Assembly: GCF_022539665.2 (NCBI RefSeq)
Contig: NC_081338.1
Coordinates: 1,488,001-1,552,000, forward strand
Direction of reading: 5' to 3'
From: Daphnia carinata
Taxonomy: Eukaryota > Arthropoda > Branchiopoda > Diplostraca > Daphniidae
Length of the DNA: 64,000 nucleotides
This document shows positions 29,850 through 42,000 of the stretch, in pieces. Positions within the stretch are counted from its first letter, which is position 1, and every line of letters begins with the position of its first letter. Under the pieces are notes generated by a model that searched no databases, was not told the origin of the DNA, and saw only the letters and a program-made list of their open reading frames with translations. The position numbers and the translations under genes are program-made.

Positions 29850-30934
29850 GAAGCTCATCGTTCCTACTGGACTTTACTTTACTAGATTTAGTACCAAAGC
29901 CAACGAATCAAACAAAGAATTCCATTTCGTTGGGCAAGGAGTTGGGAGATAACGACCTATATGGTGGCAAACCGAACGATTTCAAGAGATGAAAATTATA
30001 CTGCTATATGATTGTGACACAATAGTTGTACCTAGTATTTTTTTTGCCAGATCACTAGTTTTGGTACTTCTGCCACACTTGTTCCATAGATCTGTTACTC
30101 TTTTCAAAGCTCGATAGAAAAAAACCTTAAAAGACGAGTAAGATTTTAAGATAGCTTCCATATCGGTTGTTGCCAATAAGTTTAAAGTATGAGTTGCGCA
30201 ACGAATATGAGTCGGTAGCCAAATGTTTCTGTCTTCATTGTCGTCAAAAGCAGTAGAACTTAAAAGCTCGTAAGAATCAATTTCTTCAATATTTTGTCAT
30301 TCACTGACACGCCATCGACTTCCTCTCCAGCTAATTGGCATAGAATTTCTTCTGGAATTTCTTCCATGTCATTGTCTGTTTCTATAGTTTCAACGCAAAC
30401 ATTAGAACTGATTTTTTGGCTACTGTTTTCATCAGCAGAAGCCATGGAGGGAGTGGCAAAATAAACCCGCATAGCTTTGACGAAATTAGACCCATTGTCT
30501 GTTACAATATGTTGGACTTTTCCTGTAAGTTCGTAGTCGAGAATGATGGAATGAATGAAATTTGCGATTTTGTCATACGTATGACTTCCTATAAGTAAAA
30601 GTAAGTTATGGAAAAAAATCATGACATAGGTATAAAGTAATACCTATGAATCTCTTTAAACCGATTGGTGCTGAGTGGCGCTTTAATGTAATTCCATCTA
30701 GCCAATGGGCAGTCAAGCAGACAACTTCTGCGCCTCGAACTGCTAATATCGGTAGTCAAAGAAACAACAGCTACTTTGCTAAATCTAGCCTTTAAATTGC
30801 TATGAAATTTTGCGAAATCTTTAGCCATCAAAGAGCAAAGAGTTTTGGACGAGAACAAAATAGTTTCTGAATTTAAGGCTTGCAACTTTTTAAAAAAAAA
30901 ATAGGAATCCACTGTTGATAAGGGTAAAGCGTCG
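29850..30934 (-). pseudogene. hAT transposase, C-terminal portion (ZBED-like)
   Basis: Minus-strand fragments read in hAT order from 30934 down. LPLSTVDSYFF is followed by VVSLTTDISSSRRR (30780-30720, catalytic-core start). Next comes GSHTYDKIANFIHSIILDYE and VQHIVTDNGSNFVKAMR (about 30590-30460), then LPTHIRCATHTLNLLATTDM (about 30220-30160), and finally LPTPCPTKWNSLFDSL (about 29930-29880). The N-terminal BED-finger part is at 48856-49379, separated by the 17.9 kb Gypsy-type insertion. Stops and frame changes make it inactive. The end merges with the BEL copy 1 boundary. Confidence 0.8.
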
Positions 30935-30938
30935 GCTA

Positions 30939-31139
30939 TGTAACGAGCTCAAAGGCTATCCAAAGACAGCCACACCCTCTACATCCCTCAAGCGTTTCAC
31001 AAGTGAAAGTGAACGTGTTCCCTCCCATTTTACCTTCAATATGCATGTTCTTTAGTAGTATAATACAGCATGTTTGTACCTTGTAATTCGGAATTGTTTC
31101 GGCAAATCCACTGTAATACACGAGGTTCGAAACTTTACA
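30939..31139 (+). repeat. 5' LTR of env-bearing Gypsy element
   Basis: TG...CA ends, 201 bp. It contains a GTATAATACAG promoter-like stretch near 31059. It is close to identical to 48650-48851. Confidence 0.9.
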
Positions 31140-31142
31140 ATA

Positions 31143-31160
31143 GGAGGTCCCAACGAGACT
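31143..31160 (+). promoter_or_regulatory. Primer-binding site, tRNA-Gln type
   Basis: GGAGGTCCCAACGAGA, 3 nt after the LTR, is complementary to the 3' end of a eukaryotic tRNA-Gln as I recall it, with one apparent mismatch. Confidence 0.6.
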
Positions 31161-31210
31161 TGCACTTGTTGTCCAGTACAAAGTTTCTTACCCGTACCTC
31201 ATTTCAGTGA

Positions 31211-32472
31211 TTGTACTCTACACTTCCCCGACAAGTCTACAGAAACACTACCAGACCCAGGAACACCATCAAAGGTAAGCGAATGCCACTTGATCCTATT
31301 TTACCAGAGACTACTCGTAAAGAGAATACCTTGTATCCAAACATTGTCGACAAATTATCTCCACCATTGTACCCTGTACTTCCCAAATCAGACACGACCA
31401 ACCAAAACCCCAACTATCAACGTGGAAAATTTTTAGACCACTGGAAAATTCTTGTGGACTTAGAATTTGAACAAGAGTTAGAACAAAACAAAACCTATCA
31501 GACCACCACGACAAAGGCAAAAATCCAAATTCATATTCGTTGTTAGAACAAACATTGCAAGTACCAAGTGGTATAACAGCAGAAACTATTACAGACACCA
31601 CAAAGACACTTAAAGATTCCGTAGAATCCCTCGGTGGCAACACCGAAAACCTTGACAGTTTGTTGCAGCAAATTAGCATTGTACATGGTAAAGAAAAAGA
31701 ATTCTTATTAGGTATCAGCCGTATTTTACAAAAAGTAGTAGTACTTGTGCAGACAACAGAGAAAAAATATTCGTCTGAACTCAATTTCGAGTTACAGAGC
31801 TTACGAAGACATCTAGATAGCAACAAGAAAAAGGCAAAGAGTTCCAAATACACCCTAAGTAGTTCCCTTGTGGATTTCACTCATGGAAAAACATACGAAG
31901 ACACCAGTGTAATGTACTCATATCAATGGAAGAAGGCTCAGCAACTAGCGAAGGAACACTTATTTCGGGCGCAGACAAAACAGAAGAGATATTACGACAA
32001 AGGAACGAAAGCAATCAAATACAACATCGGTGACTTAGTACTACTGAAAGCCCCACCAACTGCCGGAAAATTCATCAATAGGTGGAATGGACCATTCAAA
32101 ATCATCAGAAATTACTCAGATCTCACTTACGAGATTGAGAACGCAGACAATGTAAAACTAAAATCGATAGCACACGTCAACCGCCTTAAACTTTACGTCC
32201 CAGGAAACCAAGGATCAGAAATAACATATTGTGCACCACACCAACCGAGGCATGAAACAGTACGACGAGGACCAGGAAGACCAAGAAAAAACTCCAGTAA
32301 CAACGTAAGAAGACCCGTCCCTAGAACGCGTATACGCCAAACAACAGAGGCGGAGAATTGTATTATCATCACACAAAATACCCCCGGTCCCATACCAGAT
32401 AATCCTGCATGCACTAGAAAGACGAATCCACGATACAACTTACGGCAACGCCACGAAGTATCGAGATTCTAA
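31211..32472 (+). pseudogene. Deletion-derived gag-integrase fusion
   Basis: An N-terminal gag-like segment (31211-31546) continues after a frame change into a 310-residue frame (31540-32472). Its first 110 residues are a gag coiled coil ending SNKKKAKSSKYTLSSSL. The following residues are an integrase C-terminal region: YSYQWKKAQQLAKEHLFRAQ, KRYYDKGTKAIKYNIGDLV, and the GPY/F-type module FINRWNGPFKIIRNY. A basic tail follows (RRGPGRPRKN). Capsid, protease, RT, RNase H and the integrase core are all missing, joined without a stop. The GPY/F module places the element in Ty3/Gypsy. The joint is near 31870. Confidence 0.85.
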
Positions 32473-32495
32473 ACGTCCAAATTTTCTTTTCGCAT

Positions 32496-35400
32496 ATGGT
32501 ACTGATACTATTACCCATCCAATTACTCACCATCATTCCATCCACATACCCCATCTATTCAACCGTATGCGACTGCAGGAACGTAAAGACCAGAGGAATT
32601 TTAGATATAGAGGCACCATATTACTGTACTAACAAAGAAGCAGATACAGCTCACTTACCTAGAATACCCACGTTGTACACTTTAAAAACGACACAGAAAC
32701 CAGCAGCTTCTTGGAAAGGCTGGACCTGCAAGCAATGGATAAGAACGAAGAAAATAACTGGATCATTTTGGATCGGATCTTTCGACACAACATATTCACA
32801 AGAAACTAAACTAATTTCCCCACTGGAATGCTGGAGAATGGTGAACGACAAGAAGTGTGGCGATAACAACATGCAAACCGGACCAGCAGGACTAAGTTTC
32901 ACAGCCACTCCGACAGGAGAAGGGCAATGGTATGCCATAAAAACATATCACACCTTCAACTGTGTAGCAGAACAAATCACCCTACGGCAGGAAAAACTGG
33001 ACGACCCAATTGAAAGCCCATTTGGACCATTAAACACTACCCAGCAGTAAGGACACTTCATTCAAAATCAAAACACAATAGTATGGGGAGATAGGACAAC
33101 AAATAACTCATATTCTCAAACCTTGATCAAAGGAAAAGGTTATCTGGAACTTCCAAGAATGCCGGAACACGAAAACACCAGTCGCCTCTACGACACGAAC
33201 CGACAGATTCCTCAACAAACCAGATCGGGACATAACACCACAAGGTTACAAAGTTGTCGGTATACCACTAACATACCTAATTTTCCCCACGGAAACAACG
33301 AGAAAACTGTACGAGATGTTTAAAACAACTATAAATACAATACATGCCTACAAAATACTCACCTAGATACATCGGTGTGCAAGGACTACAGGGAACTCCA
33401 GTTAACCAAACGGAAACGATCCATTCAGCAGGAAGTTACATTCTTGCTCAACAATCCTCTTGAAGACTCCGGCAAACGTCTTTACAGCATTTCGTACGCC
33501 TGGGGATCAATACAAATGGGATATCAACAGTCAATCAAAATCGAAGAAAAGGACCGAAGTGTTAATTACAACGCCACGATACACATAGTATACAAACACG
33601 ACGAAAGCAATCAGTTAACTGCCCACTTTCGTCTCAAAAACAATGATCCACTTCCACAAGGATCAAAATTCGAATACATCGTTGACCAAACAATACGAGT
33701 CCAGAACAGCGATGTCTGTATCACGGAAGGAGAAGCAGGCCGACTGATTGTTGCCAAGTGTTCAGAATTTTCAACACGGTGGATCCTAGATCAAGAAAAT
33801 TATCAATTAATTTCACAAGAATCGTATCTCTGTATCACACTAGGGTCATACCAGGCTAAAATACTAACAGAATGCAGAGATGACAAAAACAGCGCAACAC
33901 AAAAGTGGATCTTCGAAACTGTAAACACAAATCCTGATATCATAGAAAATTTCCCGGACACAACTTTAGCAGAAATGCAAGAAATTCAGCAAGAACAACA
34001 AAACGCAATCACAACCACGATTAATTCGCCACTATTTGGAGGAATTTTAAAAACTAATCACGGTAGCGGAAATATAATCTGGGACATGATTGCCTGGGGC
34101 CTATTGAAAAATGGAAAAACACCAAATGAAAAATGTCTAACACACCACGGAGTAAACAAGCAATGACATTAGAAGAATGTGACAAAGAATGGCCGCGATG
34201 TCAAGAAGAACTAAAAAAAATAGTAAGCGGCAACGATCCATTAGTGCAATCACAAACAACGGTAGCCAACTGTAGCAAAGCAACAGAAAGAGGACAAGCT
34301 TTCGAATATACGTCTGACTTTACCATCAGACCTTTCAACACAAACACCTGTATCAAAGCCAATACAACAATGCTAATACTTCAAGACTGCGCTAACACCA
34401 GCTCAATCTGGGGCACATTTGAGCACACAGGACAGCTCATGGCAACAGATAGAACTGGGTTACATTCACCTTCATCAGACAGAAAATGTCTAATACAGAG
34501 AGTAGGACGTGTTAGCCTAGGGCATTGTCACGGCTCCAGCCAAAAACAGCACTTAAGCTTTGAATATCGCAATCCACACCAGATACGGACTCTCTCAGCG
34601 GCAGCCATCATAGCACTGCACACTAACCACCCATTGGATGGGAAAACACTGCCATCCATACCACCACTAATGAAAAGAGAGGACAACAACCAATCAGAAA
34701 ACAGCAAAACATTGGCCACTCCCCCTGCCACACCCACAACAGAAAAATACACAACAACTACAAGCGCTACGACGACTACAAAGCCCACAATAAAAACAAC
34801 ATTGGGAACGACGGCTAAAACAACGGTAAAAACCACGACAACAATAAAGCCAGCTACCAATACAATAGCCAATAAACCGATAGTAACACAAAAAGCGACG
34901 ACCAAACCCATGGTGACATCAACATCAACAAAACCTTCCATAATTAAAAAACCAATAATCACGTCAACCAGCACTAAGCCCACCACTACTACTATTAGAT
35001 CGACGAAAACTGCTAAAGTGACTTCAACTTCAACATCCAGTACTACTACAAAGCTTACGTCCACAACAACAACAACACCCACGACAATAAGTTCCACAAC
35101 AACAGCAACAACAACAACGCCCACGATGACAAGTTCCACAACAACGGTAACAACAACAAAGAGTCAGCCAAGCTCAACTACGCCGAGTACGACAACAATA
35201 AAAGAAAGTTTATCAACCCCACAGTCAGCAACACAGACAGCCAAAATGACCCCGTTGGCTATAACAGAATCAACGCCTACAACAGAAGAAGAACAAATAC
35301 AGGCCATTGAGCAAGACAAAATTATAAATTTACCGTGAGTAGAATCCCTAGTGATATCACCGGATCAGCAAAATGAAGATTCATCAGTTAATGAAAACTT

Positions 35401-36449
35401 AGAAAGCGGTCTGCCGAAAAACATTGAAGAATTCAACGACAAAATAAAATACGAAATTAATAAAATGCACGACCAATACAAAATCAGTATTGAAACAGAA
35501 CACGAGAACAAACTCGCAAAAGAAATTCGAGATGTTTATTGTCAACTATCGGCAATCAAAAGAACACAGGCCGTTATGTTAGCTCGTAATAGGTTTACCT
35601 ATCTGTACGAGATTACAAGGCTTTGGTCAAGCAATGACACTTCAACAATGCGAAGCCAAAAGAATTTTTATATCAGCCAATGAAACAAAATGTGGATTTC
35701 AACCGTTCTTTACTTACGAAGGAAAGAACTGTACGATCGGAACAGATGGATGGTCAGTTCATCCATTTTCCGATTGTTTTGGAAAACACCGTTAGTGAAT
35801 CTGAATGGAAATCCACATACCTGGGAACACAATTCTACTACAGGAGATTGGATACGCCAGAAATCAAGCATTCCCATGCCAAATTTAGACCTCATTACGG
35901 AATTCGAAGAACTACACCTAAATGATTTCGATTTCGCGCTGAAAAGTCATCCAGCACACGATGGAGATGGAACGATTGAATATATTAAATGACTTGGTAG
36001 GCAGAATGCAGGAAGGAAATTCCAATTCTGTTGGAGATATCGTGATGTCAGAACAACAAGATAATCAAATAGGTAACATGTTTTCTTGGTTCGACAAATT
36101 GAAAATAATAGGCCTATCGGCGATTGGATTTGTGCTATTCCTCGTATGTTTAAGGATCTTCATCATTTGCAACCCCATCTCGAAAATTAAGGAACATATT
36201 CGCCGGAAACGGAAGTTTACAAGCAGATACGATGATGGCATAGAAGAAGACCACGAACTCGCATCAATGATACCGGCACGAGGAACAAATTATAATTCAG
36301 AAATAGCCATAGAACAACCGTTCATAAGAACACCCGCCCCTACACAACTGACAATGGAAAGACAAGGTCAAGTGCGCCCTCCACGACCAAGCGCACCAAA
36401 TTCATTAATCTACCTATCTATCGAAGAAGCCAACACACCCAAAAGGTGA
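32496..36449 (+). pseudogene. Envelope-like glycoprotein with lectin-like segments (broken)
   Basis: The gene starts with a hydrophobic signal-like sequence (32496-32560), then a Cys-rich N-domain with many Trp residues (32565-33048). Two segments have the Cys/QxW-like spacing of ricin-type beta-trefoils: about 33670-33920 and 34310-34570. A Thr-rich mucin-like stalk (34730-35280) follows. The Cys-containing C-terminal ectodomain (35430-35990) includes RDVYCQLSAIKRTQAV and, in another frame, CTIGTDGWSVHPFSDCFW. A membrane span at about 36105-36170 (IGLSAIGFVLFLVCLRIFI) precedes a basic cytoplasmic tail ending at 36449. Breaks are a stop at 33048 with a frame change before 33375, a frameshift near 34130-34160, an in-frame TGA at about 35336, and frame changes near 35600 and 35990. 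The role is inferred to be receptor binding and fusion. Family affiliation is uncertain. Confidence 0.7.
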
Positions 36450-36873
36450 ACAGGAAAACACACAACATGTACAGTATGTTCCAAAAAAATCTGACTACCC
36501 TCTTTAAAAAAAATGCCCCCTATCAACGCATAGCTAAGTTACTTAGTAGTGGTGGGTTATGTTAGAATATGGGAAAATGCGGAAAAACATGCGGTAGACG
36601 TTACCATGGATACGAGACATGAATAAGCTCGTGTCCTTACATCGCTAAGCCGTTAGACAAATTGCCGCAAAAAATTTTAAGAAATCTACTACAAATTGTT
36701 TTTGCACCAGGCTACATGAGAAGTCTGAGAAGTCTCGTCTCCATAGTAACTAATTTAATGAATCGTGGCATACGCGCCTTTTTCAAAATGGTTGTTTTTA
36801 TGCGTTAAATTAGTATAAAACGGGGGTTGGGTTATAAAACTGACACAGTTTATAAAAATGTTTCACGAAATAG

Positions 36874-37241
36874 TGTCACCTACGGTGATGCCCTCGCGGG
36901 CAGGGCTGTAGGGGGCACGGGCCTGCCTAGTATTGCGTGCCCATTTTCTGTTTTCTTTTTACCCCTTTATATGGGAAAGGGGTAGTATTGTATTTTTTGT
37001 CCACCCAGGTAGTAGTCTAAGTTCCATGTCTCGTTTTGCCAGACAGTTTTTCGTCCAGTTTTCTTAAAACCAGTCTAAGTCACAACTCAGTTTGTTCGCC
37101 TCCCCTTTGTTCTCTCTCCAAATCAAGCGACTCCAGAAATACAGCGTTTCCTTTGTTTTAATTCATCATCATTTTTCAATTCATCCATCACCACTCATCA
37201 TCATCCTCTCTCTGTTGCTACTCGGCACGGAGTCAGCAACA
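36874..37241 (+). repeat. 5' LTR of BEL/Pao copy 2
   Basis: 368 bp, TG...CA. It contains CCCTTTATATGGG near 36965 as a possible TATA region and CA/T-rich R-U5 sequence. Confidence 0.92.
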
Positions 37242-37244
37242 AAG

Positions 37245-37262
37245 GGTGCCGAAACCCGGGAT
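37245..37262 (+). promoter_or_regulatory. Primer-binding site, tRNA-Phe type
   Basis: GGTGCCGAAACCCGGGAT, 3 nt after the LTR, matches the complement of the 3' end of eukaryotic tRNA-Phe (CCCGGGTTTCGGCACCA). The preceding base is G where T would be expected. Confidence 0.75.
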
Positions 37263-37518
37263 TTGACGAAAACGTGCATTTCCCGTCCTCGTTCGTAAAA
37301 ACCCTCGCTTGATTGTAAAATTGTCGGGAATTCTCCCTGTAAACCTTTGGCAGACGTCCACGCCAGCCTGAAGGCACCCACCTGTCCACCACGCGTTTGC
37401 CATCTGACAAGAAGATCGGTGTATCTACGTGAATCATCGACATCCGTTAACGTGTGACTCTATCAGCCTAAAACAACGTTTCTACGTCATTAGTGAAGCC
37501 GCACCCCAAACCGAAAAT

Positions 37519-38986
37519 ATGGAAATCTGCCACATTTGGGAACACGGTCCGAACCCAATGGTAGACGCATCGAAACCTGAACGGCAGAAGAGTGAACGGC
37601 CATTACTTCCCGAAAACGATCTCAAGAAGAAACGTGGGAAGAGAAAGGCGGCCCACACGAAGTTAACGACGCAACTCAGAAAGACTGTGGAAGACCATAA
37701 GATGGGAGCCATCAGATTGAAGAAATTGCAAGTAGCAGCATGGCGTGACGAATTGATTCGTATTTACGACGAAGTCAAATCAATTCACCACCAATATACA
37801 GAAAGTATATCCGACCTCACTGAGCAGCAACGTCAAGCATGTGACAAGTGGGAAGTAGACTTCGAAACCGATCACGTTGAAGTTATCAAGTTCGCAAGTC
37901 GCTACGCCACTTCCTCAAATCAGTCCGTTAGCTCGATCGGGACATCAGCTTCGGACATCACATGTAGTACCACGCTATCTGAAAAAGGGCGTACCAACAC
38001 TAAACCAGCCAGCCTTCTCCAACAATCAACCCAAGGGGAGTTGGAGAAAGAAGCACAGATACTAAAGCTGGAATTGAAGTTGGAAACGGCAAGGGCCCAG
38101 ATGGAGGCAAATACAACTTCCATCACAGAAACCCTCAACAAAGCATTAAGGAGCATGAGCGAACAACTTAGTAAGCTCATTGATAGTTCAAGAGTCACGT
38201 CCAAAGATATCGCGGCCAACAACACGTTAGTACGGGAAGCACTCGTTGGACGGTTTGGATCAGAAAATTGACGCGGTTAAGGTGGAGTTGTCAGCTAAAA
38301 TCGAAGACCTTCGAACGGAAGTAGACGAGATGAAAGTTCAACCCCGAACGATTCAAGATCAACGACTTCCTGAGCGATCACCAGTCTTACAAGTACGTCA
38401 AGATGTTCCAGCCCTGTCACCCATACGCACGATGGAGGATGCTGTCCGTCATCGCAGAAGATTGGTCGCCGCCGATGCATCTCCACGAGACCCGCGGCGA
38501 GGTGCGATGGCCACGATGACGTCCCGTTGCAACCCTACGGATCATGACGAAGATGAACACTCCGAACGTTCTCACCCCCACAGTCAAGTAAATCGTCCTC
38601 ACAGCAGCTGTTGCAGTCGACTACAACCTCCGAACTTCAAGATCCAGCCATTTGACGGCAATCCGAAGAACTACGCGCGATTCAAAGCAAAATTCCAGGC
38701 CTTGTATGAAGAGTACGAAGACTCTCCGGTACTTCTTTTCATGTTGGAGGAGCTGCTCGCCGAAAAGGTACGAAACGAAATCGGCGAATGTGTCACCGAT
38801 GGAACGATGTACTCCGAGGTGTGGGAACGTTTGGACGCGGTGTACGGTCGTACGGAAATTTTGAATCAGACGTACCTCGACGACCTTCTACAGGTCCCGC
38901 CATTGAAGAGCTTAGATGCTGCCAGCCTCAAGACTTTCGCAAACCGTCTTCATGGTGCAGTAGCCACGCTCTCCAAGTCGAGGTAG
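37519..38986 (+). pseudogene. BEL/Pao gag (N-terminal half of gag-pol), frameshifted
   Basis: ATG at 37519 opens a basic N-terminus (KKRGKRKAAHTKLTT), then coiled coil (38035-38240). Near 38246 a deletion of a few bases relative to copy 1 shifts the frame (EALVGRF replaces EAHQTLDGL). The next frame (38246-38986) carries a coiled coil and a DUF1759-like core with RLQPPNFKIQPFDGNPKNY. It ends at TAG 38984-38986, where copy 1 has a Tyr codon region. The protein would package the RNA in virus-like particles. Confidence 0.85.
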
Positions 38987-39013
38987 GCCCATGAGCTACA
39001 CAGCCGTACAACG

Positions 39014-42000
39014 TTGATGGCCCTTGAAGCAAAACTTACGCCCTACCTCAAGGATAAGTGGAACGAAAAAACAAAAATGACAGGAGTAGAACTGAATATT
39101 CTAGACCTAGACGACTGGGTGACGTTAAAATCCATTAGCAAGCAACATGGAAAAAATATATTCGAGTCTTTACCCACGTCGACGTCCAAAGGCGTAAAGT
39201 TCGACGAAAGGAAGCACGTCAAGAGATCCAGCTTCCCACACACGTCGACCGTTGGACACGTAACGACGATGGAAGGTTCGAAAGTAGCGGTGTTAACATC
39301 TTCAGCAAGCAAGCCTCCAAGGAGCCGATCAACATCAGGGAAGATGCCAGCCGAGAAGACGGAACGGTGGAAATGTTTTGTATGCAATGGCAGAAGCCAT
39401 CATCTCTCAACCTGCACCGTCTTCATGTCTCTCATGCCCACGAAAAGGGCTGAGAAAGTATTCAAGTCCGGAAGATGTCTGTTATGTCTTACGGGAAAAC
39501 ACGAACGCAAGGAAGGCAAGGCATGTCCCAGGGACGTCAGCTGTACTATCGCTGATTGTACTGGAAACCGACACCACACCTTGCTTTACGGATCCGAATT
39601 CGTCCCATTGAAGAGGCTAGCGGATTCAACTGCTCCATCAGCGCCACTTTCGACAGCTTTCCTTGGGACCTTGACCCATGTGGAAACAGTAAAACGACGT
39701 GTACGTTTCAAGATCGCACCGGTTCGTGTTGGAGTTGGCAAAACGTGGGTCGACACTTTCGGTTTCCTTGATACCGGAAGCGACACCACGCTGATTAGGA
39801 GCGAATTAGTAAGAAAATTGGGACTCGTTGGGCCATCAAAAGGCATCAACGTCGTCTCGTATGACGGAGCCATGTCTAACGTTACGGCCTCCGTAGTAAA
39901 CTTCACCCTAACGTCTCGTGATGGTAACAGCCAGTTTGAAGTCAAGCACGCTTACGCCGTCGACAATTTGAAGGTGACGCCGAATTCTCCGATCAACCCT
40001 CGACAGTTGGAGTCATGGAAACACCTACGTGGTATTGACGTCCCGACCGTGCAACAAGAGGGCGTGACCGTGCTGATAGGAATCGACGTCGCAGAGGCCC
40101 ACGATCATGTAGCTTCCATCAAGCCGCCGGCTGGAACGACTGGGCCCATCGCCTTCAAGACGCCGTTTGGTTGGTGTCTGGGTGGACAAACAGGTCCACC
40201 ACACGACGGACGCCCGTTCATCGCTCATCTGGCCATCGAGGAACGTTCCGAAGACCTAAACGAGCTGGTGAAGAAATTCTGGCAACTTGAGGCCAGTGAA
40301 GTAGAAATAGAACCACCCGTTCTATCCGAGGATGATCTAAGTGGAAAATGCATCCTCGAATCGTCAGTAAAACGTATTGGTAACCAGTATCAAGTTGGCC
40401 AAATGTGGAAAGCCGACGAAGTAAATCTCCCCAACAGTCGGGCAGCTGCATTGAAAAGGCTCTACGCTCTCGAACGACGTTTTCATCGGGACAAGGAGTT
40501 TGCTCACAAGTACGATGCAGTAGTCAAGGAGTACATCGGGTTAAAACACGCCCGGCTCCTAACGACCCAAGAGGCCCAGACGGAGACAAACAAGACGTGG
40601 TACCTACCACATCACGGGGTCGTGAGCCCTTCCAGCTCATCGACCAAAGTTCGTGTAGTATTCGATGGAGCTGCTGAGTTTGGTGGCACATCGATAAACC
40701 AAAATTTGCTTCGGGGACCCAACCTACTCGTTAGCTTGCTTGGTGTACTCATCCGCTTCCGCCGTAACCTTGTACCAGTCGGAGCGGACATTGAAAAAAT
40801 GTTCCACCAAGTGAAAGTCCCGGAAGAAGACCAGGCAGCCTTCCGATTTCTCTACCGGACGCCTGGCAGCAATTCAGCTCCGTTAACGTACCAGATGACG
40901 GTACACGTATTTGGAGCTATATCATCCCCGACGAGCTGCATCTTTGTCCTCAACAAGACGGCCGATGACTACCGCAGCCAGTTTCTAGACGTAGCCGATA
41001 GCGTTCGACGTAATTTCTACGTCAACAATTATCTAAACTCCTTCGAGTCCGAAGACGAGGTCATCAAACGGTCCCGCGAAATGAAGTCCCTTCTCCAGTA
41101 AGGCGGCTTCAATTTGACCAAATGGACGTCGTCATCAAGAACGGTGATAGCTGCGTTACGAGAGTTTGGCCTCGCATCACCAACTCTAGATCTGGACTTG
41201 GAGAAACTTCCCGTCAAAAGAACGCTGGGAGTAATGTGGGACAGCGAACGAGATATGCTGACTTTCAAGATTCGGAAGCCGCCAAACAACGTGACACTCA
41301 CGAAGCGAGCCTTCCTAAGCATCATCTCTAGCGTCTACGACCCGTTGGGGCTGGTTGCACCAGTTATCTTCGTGATGAAGTCTTTACTCCAAGACATCTG
41401 GACCAACGAAGAACGGATCGGTTGGGATGACGTCGTACCGGAAACATTGAGTCAACGTTTCTATTACTGGTACGATCATCTGGAAAATTTGGAGTCGCTC
41501 TCAGTACCGAGATGCTTCCGTTTCAAACGAGGACGATGGACTCAACAGTGCCTCCACGTCTTCACGGATGCAAGCTCCAAGGGATTTGGAGCAGTAGCCT
41601 ACTTCCGCACTGTATTTGAAGACCATTCCGTCAACGTGTCATTCGTCATGTCGAAAACGCACGTCACACCGGTAAAAGGTCTCACGATTCCCCATTTGGA
41701 GTTACAGGCGGCAGTAGAAGGCCTCAACATTGCTCTCGCGATTTGTCGTGAACTAGAAATTGATTTGAGGCAAGTAACCTTCCACACAGACTCGCAAACA
41801 GTGCTTCGGTGGATCCACTCGAAGACATGCCCATTTGAAGTCTTCGTCAACAACCGTATCGGAAAAATACTCCGAAACACGGGTCGTCGACAATGGCGTC
41901 ACGTTGCGGGAGACTTAAACCCAGCGGATCTCTGCAGCAGGGGTATCGACCCAAAGGACGTCAACGAATTGTCTACTTTCATCGAGGACCTTCCTTTCTG

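Noticed and set aside
34528-35139. 203-codon Val-rich minus-strand frame
   Set aside because: Mirror image of the Thr-codon-rich env stalk on the plus strand.
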